A stretch of DNA of 38,225 nt, taken from NCBI GenBank assembly GCA_964519345.1, contig CAZFKX010000019.1, positions 1 to 38,225 of the forward strand. The letters are read 5' to 3'. Every line of letters starts with the position of its first letter. Positions within the stretch are counted from its first letter, which is position 1. Positions 32,043-38,225 of this stretch are shown here, in pieces. The notes under the pieces are model-generated. The model was not told where the DNA came from and made no database searches. It saw only the letters and a program-made list of their open reading frames with translations. The DNA is from Persephonella sp964519345 (GTDB lineage: Bacteria; Aquificota; Aquificia; Aquificales; Hydrogenothermaceae). Position numbers and translations under genes: made by a program.

Positions 32043-32813
32043 ATGATAGTAATATTTGATGTTGACGGTGTACTGATAGATGTTTCCAAATCTTACCATT
32101 TTTCAATAAAAGATACGGTAGATTATTTTTCAGGAAAGGATATACCAAAAGAGGAACTTCTTGAAATTAAATTTTCATTCAACATAAACAATGATTGGGA
32201 TGCATCTGTTGCCGGAATTCTTTACGCAAAATCTGGACTTTCCCTTGAAGAATTTAAAGATCTTTTTAAGGATTTTAGCGACAATCTCAATAAAATCTAT
32301 TTCTTAGGAAAAAAAATAGGGGTTGATCTCCCTGAATATCCAAAACTGGTTGAGTTTTTTGAGGATATGTACAGAATACACAGAAAAAAAGAAACTCTTA
32401 TATTTTCCCACGATATACTTGATAGAATGAGTAAAAAAGCAGACATACTTGGTGTTATAACAGGAAGGCCTGAGAGTGACCTTGACTACTCATTTAAACA
32501 GTTTGATCTTTACAGATATTTTGATTATATAATCACAGAAGACGACATCCCAGAGCCTGAACTAAGAAAACCTTCATCATTTCCTTTAAAACTGTTTTTC
32601 GAGAAAGTAGATTTTGATAATCCTGTTTTTTATATAGGCGATACAAATGCCGATCTAAAAATGGTTGAAAATTTCAACAGCGAGGAAGACAAAAATGTGA
32701 GGTTTGTACTTTTCGAACACCCTCACAACAAAAATCTAAAAGTAAACTACAGAATAAAAAAACCTGATGAGATATGTGAGGTTCTCAACAGTTATGATTA
32801 TGCTCAGGATTAA
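32043..32813 (+). CDS. HAD-superfamily subfamily IA hydrolase
   Basis: A 256-residue phosphatase of the haloacid dehalogenase superfamily. Motif I is DVDGV at 6-10, the second Asp being the acid/base. Motif II threonine is in GVITGRPESD, and motif IV is YIGDTNADLKMV near 197-208. The helical cap is residues about 15-125. The sequence resembles the TIGR01548 subfamily, related to imidazoleglycerol-phosphate-like and sugar phosphatases, but no substrate can be named. The GAGAGG site lies before the ATG. Its 3' end overlaps the next gene by 20 bases. Confidence 0.87.
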   Translation: MIVIFDVDGVLIDVSKSYHFSIKDTVDYFSGKDIPKEELLEIKFSFNINNDWDASVAGILYAKSGLSLEEFKDLFKDFSDNLNKIYFLGKKIGVDLPEYPKLVEFFEDMYRIHRKKETLIFSHDILDRMSKKADILGVITGRPESDLDYSFKQFDLYRYFDYIITEDDIPEPELRKPSSFPLKLFFEKVDFDNPVFYIGDTNADLKMVENFNSEEDKNVRFVLFEHPHNKNLKVNYRIKKPDEICEVLNSYDYAQD

Positions 32814-33090
32814 TTTACTCTTAGCAATGATCCTATTTTCAGGCGGATACGGTTCGGAAATAGATATTGAAAAACTTGAAAAATACGTTCAGGAAGAGGT
32901 AAACAAACAAGATAATAGATTTAAAAGCGAACTTGAAAGATGTCTGAGAGAAGCTGAGAAACTTGGTAAAAGACCGGATATTGAAATCCAGATTAGAAAG
33001 ATAGGATGTAAGCCTATTTTTGATAAATACGAAAAGCTTATAGAAAAGGCGACAGAAAAATACAGCTCAGAACTTGAAAATCAGGACTGA
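32794..33090 (+). CDS. Small exported or membrane-anchored helical protein
   Basis: I do not recognise this 98-residue protein. It starts with a hydrophobic stretch (about 5-17, LRINLLLAMILFSGG) that fits a signal peptide, followed by a highly charged helical part with two cysteines. ATG 32794 is my chosen start; an ATG 6 bases later and an earlier ATG at 32767 are alternatives. The gene overlaps the HAD gene by 20 bases and the opposing TPR gene by 10 bases, so there is no spare non-coding sequence. The charged helical part could form a coiled coil. Function is unknown. Confidence 0.6.
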   Translation: MIMLRINLLLAMILFSGGYGSEIDIEKLEKYVQEEVNKQDNRFKSELERCLREAEKLGKRPDIEIQIRKIGCKPIFDKYEKLIEKATEKYSSELENQD

Positions 33091-33650
33091 GTTTTTTTTA
33101 TTTTGTGTGAAAGTATTCTCAATTTTTCCTTTATAGTTATAGTTTTTTTATGGTTCTCACCGAACTCCTGTTCGTATGCTGGTAAGGACTTTTTATAAAA
33201 ATAGTAAGCTTTTCTATAATCTGATATATTCTCATAAACTGATCCCAGTCCTCTATAAGCTACAGCTGTTAATAAATGATCAGGTCCGTAATATTTCTTA
33301 AATATCTTTAATGCTTTAAAATAAAATCTTAGAGCTTCCTTATTATCTCCCATCTTAATATATAGATCTCCCATCTTTAGATAGAGCTCTCCCGCCTCAG
33401 GATGATAAAGTTTGGAAAGCTCCTTATACTTTAAGAGAGCTTTGCTGTAAAATTCAAGAGCCTTTTCATAATTTCCATGTTTGTAATACTTGTAACCGGT
33501 AACTCTGTAAATCTTTGCTGCTTTTTCGTTTCTTATTTTTTTACCAAGACCTTTCTGATATTCCGCTGTAGGTATCCTATTTTCTTCGGAAGGAATACAT
33601 GACTGAAAAATAACAGGGATAAAAAGAATAACAACTAATCTTACAAGCAT
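33081..33650 (-). CDS. TPR-containing lipoprotein
   Basis: A 189-residue lipoprotein: signal peptide with lipobox IFQSC18, lipidation likely on Cys18. Three or four tetratricopeptide repeats follow (about residues 46-79, 88-121, 128-161), each with the A-x-x-x-Y and YxKAL pattern, for instance HGNYEKALEFYSKAL and MGDNKEALRFYFKAL. Its architecture resembles kinesin-light-chain-type TPR. It probably mediates protein contacts at the envelope. AGGTAGGGGG lies before the ATG. The 3' end overlaps the small protein gene by 10 bases; the start is 84 bases from aspS, which is divergent. Confidence 0.85.
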   Translation of the reverse strand: MLVRLVVILFIPVIFQSCIPSEENRIPTAEYQKGLGKKIRNEKAAKIYRVTGYKYYKHGNYEKALEFYSKALLKYKELSKLYHPEAGELYLKMGDLYIKMGDNKEALRFYFKALKIFKKYYGPDHLLTAVAYRGLGSVYENISDYRKAYYFYKKSLPAYEQEFGENHKKTITIKEKLRILSHKIKKTQS

Positions 33651-33734
33651 CCCCCTACCTGCTTATACTTAAGGTTTTGATGTTATAATAAATAACTTGA
33701 ATAGAATAAAATTTCAAGAGTGAGGAAAACCCTG

Positions 33735-35552
33735 ATGATAGATAAACTTGGAGATTTTAAAAGGGATTACTTTTGCGGCGAACTTACAGATAATAATATT
33801 GGAGATGAGGTAAGACTTTTAGGATGGGCTGATAGTGTTAGAGATCACGGTGGCGTAATATTTATAAATCTCAGAGATAAAGAAGGGATCATCCAGATCG
33901 TTGTTGATCCTTCAAAAAGTCCAAAAGAAGCTTATGAAAAAGCAAAAAAAGTGAGATCTGAGTATGTTCTCGCTGTTAGAGGAAGGGTTCAGAGAAGGCC
34001 GGCGGGAACAGAAAACCCTAAAATTCCTACAGGAAACCTGGAAATTTCTGTTGATGAACTGAAAATACTTAACACATGCGATATTTTACCTTTCCCTATA
34101 GAAGATGGTATAAATGCTCATGAAGAGGTAAGACTGAGATATAGATTTCTCGATCTTAGAAGACCCGAAATGATGAAAAAACTTATTCTAAGACATGAAG
34201 TTTATCAGGCTACAAGAGAGTATCTTGCAGGACATGGATTTTTAGAAGTTGAAACACCCATGCTAACAAAATCAACACCTGAAGGAGCAAGAGACTTTCT
34301 TGTTCCTGCAAGGCTTGAAAAAGGCAAATTTTATGCTCTTCCCCAGTCTCCACAATTGTTTAAACAGATACTTATGGTAAGCGGTATTGATAGATACTTC
34401 CAGATAGTAAAATGTTTTAGAGATGAAGATCTAAGGAAAGATAGACAGCCTGAGTTTACACAGATAGACTTTGAGATGTCATTTGTTGACGAAGAAGATG
34501 TCATAACTGTATCTGAAGGTCTTGTACATTACATATTTAAAAAGGTTCTTGATTTAGATCTCAAACTTCCATTTAAAAGAATGAGATATACGGAAGCTAT
34601 AGAAAGATATGGAACTGACAAACCTGACCTCAGATACTCACTTGAACTGAAGGATATTACAGATATAGCAAAAGATGTTGAGTTTAAAGTATTTAGAGAT
34701 ACTGTAGAAAAAGGAGGTATCGTAAAGGGGATAAATATCAAAGGAGGATCTACTTTTTCAAGAAAAGAAATAGACGATCTAACGGAAGAAGCAAAGAAAT
34801 ATGGTGCTAAAGGTATGGCATGGATAAAGATAAATAGGGATGGTTCTTTACAGTCGCCTATTGTAAAGTTCTTTTCTGAAGAACAGATACTTATGATAAA
34901 AAATATTATGGAAGCTAAAGAGGGAGATCTCCTTGTATTTATTGCAGATACTTACGATACAACACACAGAGTTCTTGGATTTCTAAGAAAGTATATAGCA
35001 GAAAAATTAAACCTCATCCCTAAAGATAGATGGGAGTTCGTATGGATAGTTGATTTTCCTCTTGTGGAATGGGATGAGGAAGAAGGAAGGCTCGTTGCAC
35101 TCCACCACCCATTCACATCACCTAAGGAAGAAGATATAGACAGACTTGATCAAGCCATACAAGATAAAAAAGTAGCTCTATCTTTTAGATCAAGAGCTTA
35201 TGATCTTGTATTAAATGGAGAAGAGATAGGCGGTGGATCTATCCGTATCCATTCAAGCCATATACAGAAAAAAGTATTTGAACTTCTCGGAATATCTGAC
35301 GAGGAGGCAGAAGAAAAGTTTGGATTTCTAATAAAAGCCTTAAAATACGGTGCTCCACCCCATGGGGGACTTGCATTTGGTCTTGATAGAATTGTCGCTC
35401 TTATGACAGGTTCAGATAGTATCAGAGATGTTATAGCATTTCCAAAAACACAAAAAGGTATATGCCCATTAACAGATGCTCCCGATTTTGTTCAGGAAGA
35501 TCAGCTTGAAGAGCTGGGTATAGAGATAAATATTCCTGAAGAAACTGCTTGA
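33735..35552 (+). CDS. aspS: Aspartyl-tRNA synthetase
   Basis: Class II synthetase that charges tRNA-Asp; many bacteria have a relaxed form that also charges tRNA-Asn for GatCAB. The 605 residues have the full bacterial layout: N-terminal OB anticodon domain, a catalytic core with motif 2 (FRDEDLRKDRQPEFTQID), the GAD insertion (about 300-410), and motif 3 (GLDRIVALM). I start at ATG 33735; GAGGA lies 8 bases upstream, and a GTG at 33720 would place that site inside the gene. No asnS or gat genes are in the window, so which form it is cannot be told. Confidence 0.96.
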   Translation: MIDKLGDFKRDYFCGELTDNNIGDEVRLLGWADSVRDHGGVIFINLRDKEGIIQIVVDPSKSPKEAYEKAKKVRSEYVLAVRGRVQRRPAGTENPKIPTGNLEISVDELKILNTCDILPFPIEDGINAHEEVRLRYRFLDLRRPEMMKKLILRHEVYQATREYLAGHGFLEVETPMLTKSTPEGARDFLVPARLEKGKFYALPQSPQLFKQILMVSGIDRYFQIVKCFRDEDLRKDRQPEFTQIDFEMSFVDEEDVITVSEGLVHYIFKKVLDLDLKLPFKRMRYTEAIERYGTDKPDLRYSLELKDITDIAKDVEFKVFRDTVEKGGIVKGINIKGGSTFSRKEIDDLTEEAKKYGAKGMAWIKINRDGSLQSPIVKFFSEEQILMIKNIMEAKEGDLLVFIADTYDTTHRVLGFLRKYIAEKLNLIPKDRWEFVWIVDFPLVEWDEEEGRLVALHHPFTSPKEEDIDRLDQAIQDKKVALSFRSRAYDLVLNGEEIGGGSIRIHSSHIQKKVFELLGISDEEAEEKFGFLIKALKYGAPPHGGLAFGLDRIVALMTGSDSIRDVIAFPKTQKGICPLTDAPDFVQEDQLEELGIEINIPEETA

Positions 35553-35634
35553 AGATTTGTTTTTTCACACATTTTTCACTTGTTGAAAAGTAAAATAATT
35601 GGCATTAGGTTAATAGTATCCTGAATAATATCAT

Positions 35635-35656
35635 ACAGCCTATTATTGATAGCTGT
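35635..35656 (+). promoter_or_regulatory. Hairpin in the sigma-factor leader
   Basis: ACAGCCTAT (35635-35643) and ATAGCTGT (35649-35656) pair as an 8-bp stem with one bulged C and a 5-base loop. It ends 34 bases before the sigma-factor ATG. It may be an operator or an RNA structure controlling translation. Confidence 0.35.
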
Positions 35657-35690
35657 TGCTATTTATTAATTCACAAAAAGAGGCATAAAA

Positions 35691-36536
35691 ATGGCTGACA
35701 CAGATAAAGAACAAACAACCCTCAACTTGTATATACAGAAAATGGCGGAACACCCACTTTTAACGCCCGAGGAAGAAAAAGAACTTGCAAAAAAAGCAAA
35801 AAAAGGAGATAAAGAGGCTCTGAAAAAGCTTGTAGAGGGTAATCTTAGATTTGTGGTTAATGTCGCTAAAAACTTTATGGGCTGGGGTGTTCCACTGACC
35901 GATCTTATAGCTGCGGGAAATTTAGGTCTAATAGAAGCTGCAAAAAGATTTGATCCAGAAAGGGATGTAAAATTTATATCATACGCTGTCTGGTGGATAA
36001 GACAGGCTATTATGCAGACAATATTTCAGCAAACAGGTGCTGTGAGAATACCTGTAAAAGAGTCTCTGTTTATAAGTAAAGTTAAAGAAACTTATGAAAA
36101 ACTTAAAGAAGAATTGAAAAGGGAACCCACAATTGAGGAGATCGCAAAGAGGGTAGAAGCAAGTCCAAAAAAAGTAAAGAATGCTCTTCAGGTTGTAAGA
36201 ATGCCCTACTCGCTTGATAAACCACTGGGCGAAGAAGGGGAAGATCTCACACTACTTGATGTTCTCTCTAAGAAAGGAACAGAGGATGTAGAAAAAGAGA
36301 TTGTTGAAGAATCGCTACATAAAGAGCTTAACACCTTACTTAATGTTCTTGATGAGAGAGAAAAAGCTATTATAGAGCATAGATTTGGCTTAAATGGCGA
36401 AGAACCAAAAACATTAACCGAAGTAGGGGAGATACTTGGAATATCAAGGGAAAGGGTAAGACAGCTTGAACAGAGAGCTTTAAAGAAACTTAGAGCTCTT
36501 GCGATGAAAAGACATCTTAAAGACTTTCTCTCGTGA
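35691..36536 (+). CDS. RpoS/RpoD-like group 2 sigma factor
   Basis: An RNA polymerase sigma-70-family factor of 281 residues, without region 1.1. Region 1.2 is near the N terminus (LNLYIQKMAEHPLLTPEEEKELAKKA). Region 2 (about 47-115) holds NLRFVV and YAVWWIRQAI, the core-binding and -10 recognition helices. Region 3 is at about 125-200. Region 4 (about 215-278) has the -35 helix-turn-helix TLTEVGEILGISRERVRQLEQ. Size and absence of 1.1 fit RpoS-like alternative factors (Aquifex rpoS type) rather than the primary RpoD. It has its own leader with a hairpin, and its 3' end overlaps murA by 20 bases. Confidence 0.88.
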   Translation: MADTDKEQTTLNLYIQKMAEHPLLTPEEEKELAKKAKKGDKEALKKLVEGNLRFVVNVAKNFMGWGVPLTDLIAAGNLGLIEAAKRFDPERDVKFISYAVWWIRQAIMQTIFQQTGAVRIPVKESLFISKVKETYEKLKEELKREPTIEEIAKRVEASPKKVKNALQVVRMPYSLDKPLGEEGEDLTLLDVLSKKGTEDVEKEIVEESLHKELNTLLNVLDEREKAIIEHRFGLNGEEPKTLTEVGEILGISRERVRQLEQRALKKLRALAMKRHLKDFLS

Positions 36537-37803
36537 TTTTTGCTCCCAACATTCTCAACTTATGATCTATATTTTCATATCCTCTGTCAAGATGATATAT
36601 ATCGTATATAACGGTTCTGCCTTCAGCTATCAAACCTGCTATTACCATTGCAGCACTTGCTCTTAGATCAGTAGCTCTAACTTCAGCACCTGTCAGCCTT
36701 TTAACACCTTTTATGTAAGCAGTTTTTCCATCTATTTTTATTTTTGCTCCCAATCTCTGTAATTCAGGAACATGCATAAATCTGTTCTCAAATATATTCT
36801 CGGTAACAGAAGAGTGTCCGTCAACAACAGTCAAAAGGGTCATCAACTGTGCCTGAAGGTCTGTAGGAAAGTAAGGATATTCCTTTGTTTCAACATTAAT
36901 CGGTCTTAATCTCTCTCTTTTCCTAACAGCAATATGATCTTTATCTATGGGAATTATACTTATTCCTATATTTTCAAATACTCTGTGAACATACTTAAGA
37001 TATTCAGATGGATAGTTTTTTATTGTTATTTTCCCATCAAAAAGGGCTGAAAGTATAGCAAACGTTCCTGCCTCAATTCTGTCGGGTATTATTTTATGAA
37101 CAGTTCCTGAAAGCTTTCTAACTCCATTTATCACTATCTTATTAGTTCCTTCTCCCCTTATGTCCGCCCCCATCTTTTTAAGCATATTTGCAAGATCTAC
37201 TACTTCAGGTTCTCTCGCTGCATTATTTATTACAGTTTTTCCATCTGCAAGCACAGCAGCCATCATTACGTTTTCTGTTCCTGTGACTGTGACCTTAGGG
37301 AAGTTTATCTCAGCTCCTTTAAGCCCTCTTGGAGCTTCTGCGTATATAAATCCATGTTTAACTTTTATATCTGCTCCCATTTTTTTTAAAGCCTCAAGAT
37401 GAAGATCAACAGGTCTTGTCCCTATAGAACATCCTCCAGGAAGAGCAACCTTGGCATATCCAAACCTTGTCAAGACGGCTCCTAAAACAAGTATAGAAGC
37501 TCTCATCTTGCTTACAAGCTCGTAGGGAGCTTCCAAAGAGTTTATTTCTTTGAGTCTAAACTGTAATACTCCCTTTCTTAAAGAATCAATTTCCATACCT
37601 ATATATGCTAAAAGGGATCTCATTGTAGAAACATCAAGAAGATCAGGAACATTTTCAAGAACAACAGTCTCATCTGTTAGTATGGCTGCTGCCATATCAG
37701 GAAGTGCTGAATTTTTTGCCCCTGATACCTCAACAGTTCCTTTGAGAGATTCTCCCCCCAATATCTCAAGATACCCTACCGTACCATTTTTAATATCAAA
37801 CAT
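36517..37803 (-). CDS. murA: UDP-N-acetylglucosamine 1-carboxyvinyltransferase MurA
   Basis: First committed step of peptidoglycan synthesis: adds enolpyruvate from PEP to UDP-GlcNAc. The 428-residue enzyme has Lys30-Asn31 (SGAKNSAL) and catalytic Cys125 in LPGGCSIGTRPVDLH; the Cys is the fosfomycin target in the family. DLRASAAMVIAGL, the C-terminal family motif, is present. The start lies within the prmC 3' end (8-base overlap), suggesting coupled translation of prmC and murA, and TAGGAGAG lies upstream. The 3' end overlaps the sigma-factor gene by 20 bases on the other strand. Confidence 0.96.
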   Translation of the reverse strand: MFDIKNGTVGYLEILGGESLKGTVEVSGAKNSALPDMAAAILTDETVVLENVPDLLDVSTMRSLLAYIGMEIDSLRKGVLQFRLKEINSLEAPYELVSKMRASILVLGAVLTRFGYAKVALPGGCSIGTRPVDLHLEALKKMGADIKVKHGFIYAEAPRGLKGAEINFPKVTVTGTENVMMAAVLADGKTVINNAAREPEVVDLANMLKKMGADIRGEGTNKIVINGVRKLSGTVHKIIPDRIEAGTFAILSALFDGKITIKNYPSEYLKYVHRVFENIGISIIPIDKDHIAVRKRERLRPINVETKEYPYFPTDLQAQLMTLLTVVDGHSSVTENIFENRFMHVPELQRLGAKIKIDGKTAYIKGVKRLTGAEVRATDLRASAAMVIAGLIAEGRTVIYDIYHLDRGYENIDHKLRMLGAKITRESL

Positions 37804-38225
37804 TTTTCTCTCCTATAACCACCCTATCGTAATCCTGAAGATCCTTATAAATTTTAACGTTAAAACCTTCCCCCTCTAATATACTTTTGACAATATCTGA
37901 CTGTTTATAACCTATTTCAAATCCAAAAAACCCATTTTCTTTAAGATATATTTTACCCTGTTTTACTATTCTTTCGTAAAATTCTGTCCCTCCTTTACCT
38001 CCAACAAGTGCTTCAACAGGTTCCTTTTTAACCTCTTCTTCAAGATATATATATTCATCCGCAGATATATATGGTGGATTCGATACTATAAAATCAAACT
38101 TCATTTCAGGTAATTTTTCAAAAAGGTCTGACTTTTCAAGCCTTAATCTACTTGAAACTCTGTGAATCTTTGCATTTTCTCTTGTAAGATTCAGGGCTTT
38201 TTCCGAAATATCAATCCCAAACATA
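37796..38225 (-). CDS. prmC: Release-factor glutamine methyltransferase PrmC, 3' part
   Basis: SAM-dependent methyltransferase that methylates the Gln of the GGQ motif in release factors. Only the C-terminal 142 residues are in the window; the gene runs off the end at 38225, so the start lies beyond. FGIDISEKAL, the SAM-binding segment, is near the edge, and the FIVSNPPYIS motif identifies the substrate glutamine-binding NPPY loop. The start is missing because of the window edge and is not evidence for a broken gene. It overlaps murA by 8 bases. The conserved order prfA-prmC-murA occurs in many bacteria, so prfA may be upstream. Confidence 0.92.
   Translation of the reverse strand, partial: MFGIDISEKALNLTRENAKIHRVSSRLRLEKSDLFEKLPEMKFDFIVSNPPYISADEYIYLEEEVKKEPVEALVGGKGGTEFYERIVKQGKIYLKENGFFGFEIGYKQSDIVKSILEGEGFNVKIYKDLQDYDRVVIGEKNV

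Noticed and set aside
35599..35615. TTGGCA resembling a sigma-54 -24 element upstream of the sigma-factor gene
   Set aside because: No GC element is found at the -12 position, so the sigma-54 pattern fails.

Overview
The window is 38.2 kb of compact, AT-rich bacterial chromosome (roughly one third G+C by eye). It holds 44 intact or window-edge coding genes and one clear pseudogene. No rRNA, tRNA, insertion sequence, prophage or CRISPR array was seen. Protein style (Lys/Glu/Ile-rich), the dsrEFH/tusA sulfur-carrier genes, an isolated CooS-type protein, flagellar-type genes and a short FtsY all suggest a thermophilic, sulfur-using Aquificota bacterium, most like the low-GC Hydrogenothermaceae (Persephonella/Sulfurihydrogenibium group). 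That assignment is inferred from gene content, not from a database search.

Layout. 1-2626: 2-Cys peroxiredoxin and RecJ, both minus. 2729-7310: a plus-strand run with an orphan protein and a flavin oxidoreductase, then a sulfur-transfer operon (E1-like ThiF/MoeB, TusA, DsrE/F/H-like subunits) ending in pdxA. 7297-10860, minus: degenerate EAL-HDOD protein, YmdB-type phosphoesterase, a decayed ammonium transporter (amt), cytochrome c and a Yip1 membrane protein. 10932-12877, plus: DUF2628 membrane protein, dapD and beta-carbonic anhydrase. 13022-17266: a minus-strand seven-gene run (gcvH, ACT regulator, def, FliK-like, FlhB-C-like, Memo, AMMECR1), much of it with 1-4 base overlaps. 17326-19919: yggS facing a CooS-family protein. 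20175-24035: NfeD protease, YbdK-like ligase and gamma-glutamyltransferase, overlapping and co-directional. 24032-24946: ftsY. 25054-29027: an envelope run (small secreted protein, OmpA-type lipoprotein, DUF2227, M50 protease, CinA). 28995-38225: diguanylate cyclase, argH, HAD phosphatase, two small envelope proteins, aspS, an RpoS-like sigma factor, murA and the 3' part of prmC.

Most genes are housekeeping: DNA repair, amino acid and vitamin B6 synthesis, translation, cell wall and protein targeting. They are packed so tightly that five of the seven convergent gene pairs overlap at their 3' ends. No stretch longer than 300 bases lacks a gene. The largest gaps are 1-241 (AT-rich, with the ahpC terminator) and 19920-20174 (divergent cooS/nfeD region with TGCAT repeats).

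The points most worth a second look are: (1) the CooS-family protein, which keeps all the metal-ligand positions but by my alignment lacks the catalytic Lys and His of CO dehydrogenase; (2) the amt remnant, which has an in-frame stop and a large internal deletion but keeps its -10 box and both ends; (3) the sulfur-relay operon with an E1-like enzyme and pdxA; (4) coupling of flagellar-type genes to the Memo/AMMECR1 pair; (5) the YbdK plus leaderless gamma-glutamyltransferase pair.
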